This document shows, piece by piece, positions 26,581 through 35,624 of a stretch of 64,000 nucleotides of DNA. The stretch lies in NCBI GenBank assembly GCA_002839155.1, contig PGXM01000007.1, positions 68,621 to 132,620 on the forward strand, read 5' to 3'. Made by a program: the position numbers and the translations under genes. Origin of the DNA: Tenericutes bacterium HGW-Tenericutes-1 (GTDB taxonomy: Bacteria; Bacillota_I; Bacilli_A; Izemoplasmatales; Hujiaoplasmataceae). The notes below the pieces were generated by a model that saw only the letters and a program-made list of their open reading frames with translations, made no database searches and was not told where the DNA came from. Positions within the stretch are counted from its first letter, which is position 1; each line of letters begins with the position of its first letter.

Positions 26581-27981
26581 TTATTCGCCTCCTAAATATG
26601 CTTCACGTACAATTTGACTGGATTGAATTTCTTTTGGGGTTCCAATCGCTAATTTCTTACCAAATGAAATTGCACAAACCGTATCACAGATTTCCATAAC
26701 GAGACCCATATCATGTTCAACTAGGAAAATTGTTGCTTGATACTCATCCCGAATCTTTTTAATCGTTAACGCTAAATTATCGGTTTCTGCGTCATTAAGT
26801 CCAGCGGCTGGTTCATCCAAGATAATGAGTTGCGGATTAACCATAAGCGTTCTTGCGAGTTCAATCTTTTTTAATATGCCATAGGGAAGTCCGATAGGAT
26901 AAGCGTATTGATAGGCAAGTAAATCTAAATCGGATAAGATTTTTAATGCTTTTTGACGCATAATCATTTCTTCACGTCTGATTCTTCTAATATTGAAGAG
27001 TTGCCCAAAAAATCCCGTACGGTATAACGTATGACCCGCCACCAGCAAGTTTTCTAAGATGGGTAATTCCCAAATCAATTCAACGTTTTGGAAGGTTCTG
27101 ACAATGCCTTCCTTAATCACGTTATGAACGACAAATTGATTTAAATTCAGTGGTTCGTTTAATCGGTTACGATAAAAGATTTGTCCTGAAGTTGCTTTAT
27201 AGAAACGCGTAATACAGTTGAATACGGTCGTTTTACCCGCGCCATTGGGACCAATAAGTCCAAAGATTTCACCTTTTTTGACGGAAAATGATAACTCGTC
27301 AACGGCTTTTAACCCACCGAAGTGCATCGATAGTCGATCTAGTTTAAGGATTGTGTCTTGATCAATCATTTCATCAAGGCTATTGATACCAGATTGATAA
27401 TGATTAAATTTAGCCAAAGCAATTTCTAATTTTTTATTAAGATAACTTACTTTTTCATCGAGTAAACGTTTCTTATTTGTCGAGAAAGTGACATATTGTT
27501 CTTCAAGTTTGGCTTTAACTTTAGCATACTCTATTTTTTGCTTTTCAACGACTAAGTGATAAGCCTTTTGAGCTGTGGTTAAATCGGAGGAAACTGCGTA
27601 TGATGCTTCAATTGCTTGAATGGCGTCATTTTTCTTGGATGTCAATAATGCGAATTTTGAATCATACGCAGTCTGATTGTTATTTCTTTTTAATGCTTGT
27701 TTCAAAGCACGATGGTGCCAATAAAATTGATCTTCAACTTTTTTAATTTCAAGCGCTTTTGCTTCTAAGGCATAGTCATCGATATGACCCGCTTGAATCG
27801 CATAAGGCAATAACTGATGTTTATGTTTTAAAGCAACCTTTTGAAGCTTTTTATCATTTTTTTCTTTTAAGGTATCAATGAGAATTGGTTGATACTCTTT
27901 TAAGAAAGCAATTTTCGTTTCTATACGATCAATTTTTATTGTTAAGTATAATTTAAAAATGGAATCAATCATCTTCGCCAT
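26581..27981 (-). CDS. livG: LivG-type ABC ATPase with ~210-residue N-terminal coiled-coil extension
   Basis: 466 residues, against about 255 for ordinary LivG. Residues ~215-466 are a normal LivG ATPase: [16 protein letters not shown], Walker [10 protein letters not shown], a divergent signature ([13 protein letters not shown]), Walker [14 protein letters not shown] and VEHDMGLVM. Residues 1-210 are Lys/Ala/Glu/Gln-rich and helical, likely coiled coil, with no domain recognised. The start ATG overlaps the end of livM by 17 bases and has GGAAGG nine bases upstream; a later initiator for a short LivG has no better support, so the fusion appears real. Confidence 0.85.
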   Translation of the reverse strand: MAKMIDSIFKLYLTIKIDRIETKIAFLKEYQPILIDTLKEKNDKKLQKVALKHKHQLLPYAIQAGHIDDYALEAKALEIKKVEDQFYWHHRALKQALKRNNNQTAYDSKFALLTSKKNDAIQAIEASYAVSSDLTTAQKAYHLVVEKQKIEYAKVKAKLEEQYVTFSTNKKRLLDEKVSYLNKKLEIALAKFNHYQSGINSLDEMIDQDTILKLDRLSMHFGGLKAVDELSFSVKKGEIFGLIGPNGAGKTTVFNCITRFYKATSGQIFYRNRLNEPLNLNQFVVHNVIKEGIVRTFQNVELIWELPILENLLVAGHTLYRTGFFGQLFNIRRIRREEMIMRQKALKILSDLDLLAYQYAYPIGLPYGILKKIELARTLMVNPQLIILDEPAAGLNDAETDNLALTIKKIRDEYQATIFLVEHDMGLVMEICDTVCAISFGKKLAIGTPKEIQSSQIVREAYLGGE

Positions 27982-29047
27982 ATTTATAAGCCTTCCATTT
28001 CTTCATTAATTTTTTTACTAAATTCGTTATTTTAAATTTCAAATTGATTAATAATCTTGCGAGTCCTCCTGGATAGAACATCACGACAACGACAATCAAA
28101 ACGCCATTTAAAATAAACGTGATATCGGGATTTTCCTGGAAGAAAGTGATTTGTTGAAAAACCGCTAAATCTAATCCAAAAATCATGAAGGTTCCTAAGA
28201 CAACGCCCGCAATCGATTGGGATCCGCCGACGATAACCGCCGCTAACACAAAGAGTGAGAACGCTAAATTCCATGTTGTTGGAATCGAGAATCCAATATA
28301 AGTCATATAAAGAATTCCACCTAAAAATGCATAAACGGTTGCGATGATAAATGCGAGTAAACGGTATTTTAAGACGCTCACACCCATTGCTTGAGCTGCC
28401 GATTCGCTATTACGCATCGCAAGCATTGCTCTTCCAGTGGGACTTTTCATGATGTTTAAAGTGAGTACCATAACTAGAATTAAAATAAAGACAATCGCAA
28501 TGAAGATCGTATTTGAATTAAATTGGTAGTATTGTCCAAACAAGACAATCCGGTTCATCAGTAATCCATTTGTTCCATTGGTAATCGCTGTTGCATTTTT
28601 GAAGACTTCATTCAAAATTTCAGATAGGCCTAAAGTAATAATCCCTAAATACAATCCTTCAATTCTTAAGGAAATAAATCCTACTATTGTACCAATCGCA
28701 ATGGCACCCAAGAATCCAATCACTAATATCATGGAAATTGAGTATCCTTTGGCATTCGTTAAATACCCAATGAGATAAGTACCGATTCCAACAAACCCCG
28801 CAGTCCCTAAAGAAGCAAGTCCGGCATACCCTAAGAGAATTGAGAAACCTAATGCGATAATGATATAAATCATGGTGAGTCCTAATCCTCTTAAGACAGT
28901 AATCGGAATATTGACTCCCGTTATTCTTAAAAATTGGACAAAAAGTAATAAAAATCCTAAGGCGAAGAATCCGAAGTACGGATGATGAAGAATTTGATGA
29001 AGTTTTGTTTTGCGTTCTAGTGAACGATTTACAGAATATAACATCAT
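27965..29047 (-). CDS. livM: Branched-chain amino-acid-type ABC permease LivM
   Basis: 360 residues with about ten membrane helices. The family motif region GYAGLASLGTAGFVGIGTY and the cytoplasmic loop SPTGRAMLAMRNSESAAQAMGV are clear, as is the late GGSQSIAGVVLGT. A basic C-terminal tail follows. The start follows the livH stop directly, with AAGGTG overlapping the stop codon; 29044 is an equally possible start. Confidence 0.9.
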   Translation of the reverse strand: MMLYSVNRSLERKTKLHQILHHPYFGFFALGFLLLFVQFLRITGVNIPITVLRGLGLTMIYIIIALGFSILLGYAGLASLGTAGFVGIGTYLIGYLTNAKGYSISMILVIGFLGAIAIGTIVGFISLRIEGLYLGIITLGLSEILNEVFKNATAITNGTNGLLMNRIVLFGQYYQFNSNTIFIAIVFILILVMVLTLNIMKSPTGRAMLAMRNSESAAQAMGVSVLKYRLLAFIIATVYAFLGGILYMTYIGFSIPTTWNLAFSLFVLAAVIVGGSQSIAGVVLGTFMIFGLDLAVFQQITFFQENPDITFILNGVLIVVVVMFYPGGLARLLINLKFKITNLVKKLMKKWKAYKYGEDD

Positions 29048-30148
29048 CTACACCTTCTTCGCAATCTTCTTGCCAAACAAACCCAGAGGTTTTGCTAAGA
29101 CAATCAGTAAGATAATTAAGTAGACAATGGCGTTTTGCCATAAATTCGAGAAATAGAAGAGTAATCCTTGTAATAATGGTATGAGAATCGCACCGACTAA
29201 CGGACCGCCAAAGGATGAAAATCCGCCTAAGATGGAAGCCATGAATCCGTTGACCTGATAAGAGACCATGAGTCCCGTCGTCACTTGCCCGCCAAAGGGA
29301 GCTGCTAAAACAGAAGCTAATCCTCCCAAAGCACCGGCAATCGCCCAACTCATCGCAGTGATGATTCTGGTATTGACACCCATCATCTTCGCAACGATTT
29401 CATTTGAAGCAGTCGCTCTAACGCCCAGTCCCCATTTTGTAAACCGCAAAGCGGCGAATAATACCACTAGCACAATTACGGTTAAATAAAGTGCATAGAT
29501 TGAATGTTGCGGAATCGATAAAGACTGACCGAACAATGTGACAGGCACGATGTCATAACTAAGTCTTGGAATTTCTAGAGGTAAACCTCCAAAGGTTACA
29601 GGAATTAAACCAGAAATAACTAATACCAAGCCCATGGTAATCATTTGTTTACCAACAGAGGTAACATGTTTCGCTTTTCTAATGATGAATACATCAATTA
29701 AAATACCTAATATAAACGCAACTAAAGCAGAGACTAATATCGCTAAAAAAACCTTTTGAATCGTCGTTAGCGTGGTAGTCGCTGTGAGATATAAAATATA
29801 TCTCGCTGCGAAGAACGCTCCTAACGTCGCCATACTGCCTTGCGCAAAGTTGGTCGTCATTGAGGTTTTGAAGATTAAAACAATACCTGTTGTTGCGAGC
29901 GCTAAAACACAAATACCTAATACTTTATCCATGATGGTTTGTAAGAACAAGAACATACCTAAACTATCGATGAGTAAAACCATGATGCTCGCAAATCCTA
30001 ATATTAATAATCCATTAATTAATGTAGTTTGATTTTTTGATCGTTTTGGCAGTTTACGCAATACAAAGATGTCCACAATCGCATATACAACAATCAATGA
30101 AGCGATGATAATAATAAATGTGTTCCAAAACTTCGTTTCATTAAACAT
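29048..30148 (-). CDS. livH: Branched-chain amino-acid-type ABC permease LivH
   Basis: About 366 residues. Contains the LivH motif FAQGSMATLGAF near residue 100 and the loop TKWGLGVRATASNEIVAKMMGVN, with GGFSSFGGPLVGA near the end. It is about 70 residues longer than usual at the N-terminus, adding two predicted helices. The ATG at 30148 has GGGGTGA upstream and overlaps the stop of the preceding gene by eight bases, so translation is likely coupled. Confidence 0.9.
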   Translation of the reverse strand: MFNETKFWNTFIIIIASLIVVYAIVDIFVLRKLPKRSKNQTTLINGLLILGFASIMVLLIDSLGMFLFLQTIMDKVLGICVLALATTGIVLIFKTSMTTNFAQGSMATLGAFFAARYILYLTATTTLTTIQKVFLAILVSALVAFILGILIDVFIIRKAKHVTSVGKQMITMGLVLVISGLIPVTFGGLPLEIPRLSYDIVPVTLFGQSLSIPQHSIYALYLTVIVLVVLFAALRFTKWGLGVRATASNEIVAKMMGVNTRIITAMSWAIAGALGGLASVLAAPFGGQVTTGLMVSYQVNGFMASILGGFSSFGGPLVGAILIPLLQGLLFYFSNLWQNAIVYLIILLIVLAKPLGLFGKKIAKKV

Positions 30149-31172
30149 GGGCTTCACCCCACTTAATGATGTTCGCCGCCCACACATAACCGATACCGGC
30201 TGCGAGCATACAAACGACTGTACCCTCTTTAACTTGACCCGTTTGAAGCCCTAAATGTAAAGATAAGATTTGATCGATTTGGCCGATATGACCATAGTCT
30301 TCTAAATAGATGGTTTGATTATCTTTTAAATTAAAATCATTGATTAGCGATTCATGGCCAGAACGTTTAATATGCAAGATAGCCATAAAATCAATATCTT
30401 TTCTCGTCATCTCTGATTTTCTTAAGGCTTCATCGATACATTTGTACCAATTAGGCATTGAAACTTCATTTAAACGATTTTTCATTTTAATTGGATCAAG
30501 TAATCTCAGTGATTTTTTAGCTTCTTCAACATTGTCTTTAGTAATGGGATTGCAAGTTCCGCCAATTTCAACACCAGCGGTTCTAGCTAAAGTTCCATCG
30601 CCAATGACATGAGATCCAAGTAACAAGTTTTTGTTGTAATTCTTCTTTAAGAGAATGGCTCCGCCACCTGCGCCTAAGTTATACATCATTGACATATTTT
30701 TATCAGTGAAATCGACAAAGTCACCATTGCGGTAACCACCGACAACCATGACCATATTGATTTCATCATCAGCGATAAGCATATCTTTCGCCATTTTTAG
30801 TGCCGATACCGTGGTGCAACAACGGTTTTGAACGTCAATGCCCCAGGCATTATCCGCCCCAATTTCACCGATGACATAAAGCGCTGAAGTGGTTAATGGA
30901 TATTCTTTCCATTCCTCACCCACATTTAATACAACATCGATTTCTTTAGGGTCCACACCCGTATTTTTTAAACAATCAAGTGCTGCTTTGACGCCCATTT
31001 CTTGAGTGCCATCATCAGGTCCTGGAATGGTTTTTTCTCGGATACCGAGTTTTTCTATGACTGCTTGTTCACTCCAAACACCTTGGGTTAATTCACTAAT
31101 TTCCTTCGCAGTCATCCGACCCGATGGAAGATAAATCCCGGTGCCGACAATACCGACAGTGGGTTTCTTCAT
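30141..31172 (-). CDS. Beta-ketoacyl-ACP synthase III-like (thiolase-fold) enzyme
   Basis: About 343 residues, thiolase superfamily, FabH-like. GIYLPSG at the N-terminus, catalytic Cys in VQNRCCTTVSALK near residue 117, an active-site-type His in AILHIKRSGHES. The position of the FabH Asn (GNTSAAS) reads YGHIGQID, i.e. His or Gly instead of Asn. This departs from true FabH and points to acyl-CoA chemistry other than fatty-acid initiation, e.g. condensation or cleavage of a beta-keto acyl-CoA. Start at 31172 from AAAGGTGAT. It lies between fabG-like and livH genes. Confidence 0.75.
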   Translation of the reverse strand: MKKPTVGIVGTGIYLPSGRMTAKEISELTQGVWSEQAVIEKLGIREKTIPGPDDGTQEMGVKAALDCLKNTGVDPKEIDVVLNVGEEWKEYPLTTSALYVIGEIGADNAWGIDVQNRCCTTVSALKMAKDMLIADDEINMVMVVGGYRNGDFVDFTDKNMSMMYNLGAGGGAILLKKNYNKNLLLGSHVIGDGTLARTAGVEIGGTCNPITKDNVEEAKKSLRLLDPIKMKNRLNEVSMPNWYKCIDEALRKSEMTRKDIDFMAILHIKRSGHESLINDFNLKDNQTIYLEDYGHIGQIDQILSLHLGLQTGQVKEGTVVCMLAAGIGYVWAANIIKWGEAHV

Positions 31173-31201
31173 AAGTATCACCTTTTCTAAAATAAGATTA
31201 T

Positions 31202-31921
31202 TTATAAACGCATTCCGCCATTAACATTAATCGTTTGGCCAGTAATGTAAGAAGCATCATCACTTGCTAAGAATAAAGCAACTTTAGCGATTTCTTCTGG
31301 TTGTCCTAAACGGCCTAACATCGTTAATTTAGCAAAACTTTGGAGTAATTCTTCTGGAACGGTTTTCAAAATATCCGTCATGACATATCCAGGTGCAATC
31401 GCATTACAACGAACGGCTGCGCCTTTTCTAGCAAATTCTTTTGCCCAAGTCATGGTTAATCCTAAAATACCAGCTTTAGAAGCAGCGTAGTTTGCTTGAC
31501 CGATATTACCGAATACGCCAACGACTGAAGAAATATTGATAATGGATCCCGCTCCTTGATTCTCCATTTGCGGACCCACATATCTTGTTAAGTTAAAAAC
31601 ACCTTTTAAATTCACATTGAGAACTGCATCCCATTGTTCATCCGTCATTTTTCTCGTCATTGAATCTTTGGTGATGCCTGCATTATTCACTAATATGTCG
31701 ATATGACCATATTCAGCTAATACTTCATCAAAGAAGACTTTACATCCAGTTGAATCCGTAACGTTTAATTTCTTATAGACGACATTTTCTTGTTCATAAG
31801 TCATTTCGCCCATATCTGCGGCGATAACTAATGCACCTTCTACTGCAAATGCTTTTGCGATTTCCATCCCGATGCCTTTCGCACCGCCGGTAACGATTGC
31901 TACTTTTCCTGCTAATTTCAT
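31202..31921 (-). CDS. fabG: Short-chain dehydrogenase, FabG/acetoacetyl-CoA reductase type
   Basis: About 239 residues. Rossmann motif TGGAKGIG, NNAG, catalytic Ser (INISSVVG), Tyr-Lys pair YAASKAG and the FabG-like C-terminus SYITGQTINVNGGM. Reduces a beta-keto or oxidises a beta-hydroxy acyl thioester with NAD(P). Between thiolase and KASIII-like genes it is likelier to act on acyl-CoA substrates (as PhaB-like) than in fatty-acid synthesis. Several in-frame ATGs occur; 31921 has GGAGG eight bases upstream. Confidence 0.9.
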   Translation of the reverse strand: MKLAGKVAIVTGGAKGIGMEIAKAFAVEGALVIAADMGEMTYEQENVVYKKLNVTDSTGCKVFFDEVLAEYGHIDILVNNAGITKDSMTRKMTDEQWDAVLNVNLKGVFNLTRYVGPQMENQGAGSIINISSVVGVFGNIGQANYAASKAGILGLTMTWAKEFARKGAAVRCNAIAPGYVMTDILKTVPEELLQSFAKLTMLGRLGQPEEIAKVALFLASDDASYITGQTINVNGGMRL

Positions 31922-31939
31922 TTTCATATCCTCCATTTA

Positions 31940-33151
31940 TTATTTAACTAATTTTAAGATAACCGCTGTTCCCATACCACCACCGATGCAAAGACTTGCA
32001 AGACCGGTATTTTTATGGTTACGAAGCATTTCATAAATCAATGTGACGATAATTCGATTGCCTGATGCGCCAATTGGATGCCCTAAAGCAATCGCACCAC
32101 CATTGACGTTAGTTTTAGCTAAAAGTTCATCACGGTTGACATGATGTTCTTCAATGAGTTCTTTTACAACCCCTAAACTTTGAGCAGCGAAAGCTTCATT
32201 AAGTTCTATGACATCCATTTTATCTAAGGTTGTATTCGCAAATTTTAATGCTTTACGAATCGCTGGCACTGGACCTAAGCCCATGACACTCGGTTCAACC
32301 CCTGCTTGTCCAATACCAATGACTTCAGCTAATATTGGAAGATGATGTTCTTTTACAAAGGCTTCACTCGCTAAAATCACAAAACTAGCACCATCGTTGA
32401 TACCACTTGAGGTTGCTGCTGTGACGGAACCATCGGGTTTAAAAGCAGGACGAAGTTTTGCCATTTTATCCATCGATGTCAAACGATTTGGATATTCATC
32501 TCTTGCAAAGACTAAAGTTTCTTTACGAGTTTTAATTTCAATTGGAACGATTTCTTGATCAAATGTTCCAGCGTCAACTGCGTGGATAGCTTTTTCTTGG
32601 CTTTGCATTGAGAACACTTCTTGATCTATTCTTGGAATTGCATGTTTGCTTGCGATATTTTCTGCAGTGATTCCCATATGAATTTTATCAAAAGCATCGG
32701 TTAGTCCATCTTGAATCATATGGTCATTGACCGTAAAATCACTCATTTTGAAACCATCACGTGATTTAGCGGGAATAAGATAGGGAGCTTGGCTCATGGA
32801 TTCAACACCACCAGCAACGATTAATTCTGCGACACCTGATGAAATGGACACGAAAGCGTTAATCACGGATTTCATACCAGAACCGCAAAGCATATTTAGT
32901 GAGTAAGCGGGAATATCAACGGGAATACCAGATTTGACAGCGATTTGACGAGCAATTCCTTGTCCAAGTCCTGCGGATAAGACGTTACCGATAATTACTT
33001 CATCGATTTTATCAACCGGAACTTTTGTCTCATTTAATAAAGACTTTAATACTTGTGTACCAAGTTCAGCAGGATGTAAATCTTTTAAGGCTCCTAAGAA
33101 TGATCCAATGGGACTTCTTTTAGCACCGACAATAAAAACTTTTTGACTCAT
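31940..33151 (-). CDS. Acetyl-CoA C-acetyltransferase (thiolase)
   Basis: About 403 residues. Catalytic Cys in SLNMLCGSGMKSV near residue 88, His in NGGAIALGHPIGASG and the second Cys in SLCIGGGMGTA. Biosynthetic/degradative thiolase II type, joining two acetyl-CoA or cleaving acetoacetyl-CoA (and homologues). First gene of the eleven-gene operon behind promoter 33236-33264 and a TetR-type operator. Start at 33151 from GGAGGG. Confidence 0.93.
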   Translation of the reverse strand: MSQKVFIVGAKRSPIGSFLGALKDLHPAELGTQVLKSLLNETKVPVDKIDEVIIGNVLSAGLGQGIARQIAVKSGIPVDIPAYSLNMLCGSGMKSVINAFVSISSGVAELIVAGGVESMSQAPYLIPAKSRDGFKMSDFTVNDHMIQDGLTDAFDKIHMGITAENIASKHAIPRIDQEVFSMQSQEKAIHAVDAGTFDQEIVPIEIKTRKETLVFARDEYPNRLTSMDKMAKLRPAFKPDGSVTAATSSGINDGASFVILASEAFVKEHHLPILAEVIGIGQAGVEPSVMGLGPVPAIRKALKFANTTLDKMDVIELNEAFAAQSLGVVKELIEEHHVNRDELLAKTNVNGGAIALGHPIGASGNRIIVTLIYEMLRNHKNTGLASLCIGGGMGTAVILKLVK

Positions 33152-33209
33152 TTTTATACCCTCCATCAATACGCACCTTTATAGGTTACGCTATGTTAAA
33201 CATTATATA

Positions 33210-33223
33210 TGAATAAATGTTCA
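33210..33223. promoter_or_regulatory. Candidate TetR-family operator 1
   Basis: TGAATAAATGTTCA, extended to ATGAA-N6-TTCAT. It lies just downstream of the thiolase promoter -10 box. The same motif recurs at 33321-33334. The form resembles FadR/acyl-CoA-responsive TetR operators (TGAATGA-type half sites). Confidence 0.6.
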
Positions 33224-33235
33224 TATTACAATAAA

Positions 33236-33264
33236 ATAATACTGAAAGTAAGCGTTTTTGTCAA
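33236..33264 (-). promoter_or_regulatory. Promoter of the acyl-CoA/Liv operon
   Basis: TTGACA (33259-33264) and TATTAT (33236-33241), 17-base spacer, minus strand. A second TATAAT overlapping operator 1 lies closer to the gene. Confidence 0.7.
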
Positions 33265-33320
33265 GCGCTTTCACTTAATGTTTTTAGCGATTTTACATAA
33301 TTATGAAGTGATTCACAAAG

Positions 33321-33334
33321 TGAATAAAAGTTCA
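33321..33334. promoter_or_regulatory. Candidate TetR-family operator 2
   Basis: TGAATAAAAGTTCA, extended to GTGAA-N6-TTCAC, 13 of 14 bases equal to operator 1. It lies upstream of the tetR promoter, between the divergent genes. Confidence 0.55.
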
Positions 33335-33381
33335 CTGAATAAATCGCATCAAAAATAAGTGCTATTTTTCGCGATTTTTAC

Positions 33382-33410
33382 TTGTTTTTTAATTTGAAAT
33401 GCATTACAAT
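33382..33410 (+). promoter_or_regulatory. Promoter of the TetR gene
   Basis: TTGTTT (33382-33387) and TACAAT (33405-33410) with 17-base spacing; GGGTGAT ribosome site follows before the ATG at 33430. Confidence 0.6.
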
Positions 33411-33429
33411 TATCGTGGGTGATTAAATT

Positions 33430-34047
33430 ATGAATAATGTCTCATATCGTTTGCCAAAAACGAAGACCGGTCAAAAAACTTTTGATAAAATTATTCGTGC
33501 AGGTAAAAAATTATTTGCCGGGAATGGATTCCAAGCGACTTCCATCAATGATATTATTGCAAAAGCGAGAGTTGCAGCTGGAACTTTTTATATCTACTTT
33601 GATAATAAACTTGCGCTCTACCTTTATTTACTTGATTTATATCGCACGAGCATTCGAAAAGCCTCTTCTAACGCGATTGTTGGACTTTCTTCAAGACAAG
33701 CCATGGAGCGAGAAGGATTAAAAGCTTTCATTATGTTCGTCAAAGAAGATCCACTTGCCTATAAATTGATTTGGGAATCACTATTTGTTGATTTTACAAT
33801 CTTTAAAGAATATTACATGCAATTCGCTGATTCATATATGTATCACTTGAAGAAGTTTGTCGATAACGGTGAAGTTAGAAACGATATTGATATCGAAACG
33901 GTATCTTATGTCTTAATGGGTATCTCAAACTTCGTTGGTTTACAGATTTTATTCCGTGATAAAGTTACTGAGCAAGAAATCGATTTTGTCGTCGATGAAG
34001 CAATGAAAATATTAGCAGCTGGATTATTCTTGAAAGTATCTAAATAA
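33430..34047 (+). CDS. TetR/AcrR-family transcriptional regulator
   Basis: 205 residues. The N-terminal helix-turn-helix is clear: FDKIIRAGKKLFAGNGF, then ATSINDIIAKARVAAGTFYIYFDNK. The C-terminal part is a helical ligand domain that resembles FadR-like acyl-CoA sensors in size. Divergent from the acyl-CoA/Liv operon, with paired inverted repeats between; it most likely represses that operon until an acyl-CoA or the imported compound is present. Confidence 0.9.
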   Translation: MNNVSYRLPKTKTGQKTFDKIIRAGKKLFAGNGFQATSINDIIAKARVAAGTFYIYFDNKLALYLYLLDLYRTSIRKASSNAIVGLSSRQAMEREGLKAFIMFVKEDPLAYKLIWESLFVDFTIFKEYYMQFADSYMYHLKKFVDNGEVRNDIDIETVSYVLMGISNFVGLQILFRDKVTEQEIDFVVDEAMKILAAGLFLKVSK

Positions 34048-34065
34048 TAATAAAATTTCATAAAA

Positions 34066-34100
34066 ATAGAGTCGAACTTATGAAGGTTCGACTCTTTGTT
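34066..34100. terminator. Bidirectional terminator between the TetR gene and the GGDEF-EAL operon
   Basis: AGAGTCGAAC (34068-34077) and GTTCGACTCT (34086-34095) form a perfect ten-pair stem between convergent genes, with T-rich sequence to the right and, on the other strand, TATTTTTATG. Confidence 0.85.
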
Positions 34101-34105
34101 ATTTA

Positions 34106-35614
34106 TTAGCGATTAAATTCGTCCACAGACCAAGGTTGTTTCTTCATAACTGAGACAATCTCATCTTTGGATTTAGGTTGGCTGAAGTAATATCCTTGCA
34201 TGAAGCGAACACCTAAATCGCTCATTTTCACAATCATGCTAGCATCTTCTACGCCTTCCGCAATAACAATTTTTTGTTTTTGTAAAGCAACAGCAATAAC
34301 TCTTTCAATCTTATCGGCGTCTTCAATCTGGTTAATGTAACGCAAAACATCTTCTCTTGAAATTTTGAGGATACTTGCGTTAATCGACTGCATGTCTTTA
34401 ATGATTTCGTATTGATCACCCATATCATCCATGGCAATTCTAAAACCGTAACGACGGAAATCTTGAAGATTGTGAACTGCTACAGGGTTTTTAATGACGG
34501 TATAGTAATCAATAATCTCAAGACAGAAAACTTCCGCTTCGGTTTCGTATTTTTTAACAATGTCATAAAATTGTTTCGCAACGCCATCCATCATCAATTG
34601 TTTTGGAGACAGGTTTGTTGAGATATACATATCTTTAATTTGCATGACTTTTTTCCAGTTAATGTATTGTGAAACAATCTTTTCAAAACCCCAGCTACCA
34701 AACCACGTGATATCACCAGTTAAATCCATAACATTTAAGAATTTACCAGGAGATAATATACCCATGGTTGGATGATTCCATCGAAGTAATGATTCAAGTC
34801 CGATTAATTTACCCGTTTTAATATCAACGATTGGTTGGTAATAAAGTAAGAATTCATCGTTAGAAATCGCTTTTTTGATTTCATTATAGTAATTGATATT
34901 GAATTGTTCTTTCTCAATCAATTCACTAGAATACATGGCATAACGATTTTTCCCTTGTTTCTTCGCGACATATAAAGCAATTTCTGCATTCTTGAGTAAC
35001 TGATTTGCGGTTATGCCATCATAAGGGAATAATACGATACCGATGGAAGCAGTCATTAATTCAGGGGTTTGTTTTAAAGGTTGATTGATAACATCAAGTA
35101 AGTTTTTAGCGGTTTCGGCAATAATTTCTGAATCGGTCGCGTTTGGCATGTAGAAAATCATCGAGTCGCTATCATGTTTTCCTGCAACTGAATTCTTATC
35201 CCCAAACTTTCGAACACGGTTTCCAAGTTCCTCGATGATTTTATCCGCTAACTGATCGCCATAACGTTCGGTAATCGAACGGAAGTTATCGATATCCAAA
35301 TAAAATAACGCACTGACAGATCCCTCTTTTGCATTCATTATTTCTTGATCAATCAATGCTAATAAATCCTTACTTTTCTTAGACAGTCCTTTTTTAGAAT
35401 CGATGAGATGACTTTTATCGTTTTCATCTTTTTCAGCTTCTTTAATAGCTTTTGCGGTTAAGCGTTCTTCTCTAACTTGTTGAAATTCTTTTCGAACGCT
35501 AATAAAGAGGATAATTACAATGCCGATGGTAATTAAGATGATAATAGCAGCCGTTAAAATCTCCATTGCCATTTCATCAGCGTTTACATCTGATAAAAAA
35601 TATGGTAATAACAT
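34106..35614 (-). CDS. Membrane GGDEF-EAL protein with both domains degenerate
   Basis: About 502 residues. One membrane helix (about 17-38), then a GGDEF domain (about 105-260) in which the signature reads KHDSDSM, and an EAL domain (about 275-500) in which EAL is ESL, the LEITES box is LEIIDY, DDFGTG is DDMGDQ and the catalytic KID is KIS. AEGVED and MQGYYFSQP remain. Neither cyclase nor phosphodiesterase activity is expected; a c-di-GMP or protein-binding sensor role is likelier. ATG at 35614 with AGGAGG, 10 bases after the previous gene. Last gene of the second riboswitch operon. Confidence 0.85.
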   Translation of the reverse strand: MLLPYFLSDVNADEMAMEILTAAIIILITIGIVIILFISVRKEFQQVREERLTAKAIKEAEKDENDKSHLIDSKKGLSKKSKDLLALIDQEIMNAKEGSVSALFYLDIDNFRSITERYGDQLADKIIEELGNRVRKFGDKNSVAGKHDSDSMIFYMPNATDSEIIAETAKNLLDVINQPLKQTPELMTASIGIVLFPYDGITANQLLKNAEIALYVAKKQGKNRYAMYSSELIEKEQFNINYYNEIKKAISNDEFLLYYQPIVDIKTGKLIGLESLLRWNHPTMGILSPGKFLNVMDLTGDITWFGSWGFEKIVSQYINWKKVMQIKDMYISTNLSPKQLMMDGVAKQFYDIVKKYETEAEVFCLEIIDYYTVIKNPVAVHNLQDFRRYGFRIAMDDMGDQYEIIKDMQSINASILKISREDVLRYINQIEDADKIERVIAVALQKQKIVIAEGVEDASMIVKMSDLGVRFMQGYYFSQPKSKDEIVSVMKKQPWSVDEFNR

Positions 35615-35624
35615 AATTGTCCTC

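Noticed and set aside
33264-33276. Catabolite (cre) site AAGCGCTTT near the thiolase promoter
   Set aside because: The spacing of the TG...CA ends does not fit the cre consensus, so support is too weak.
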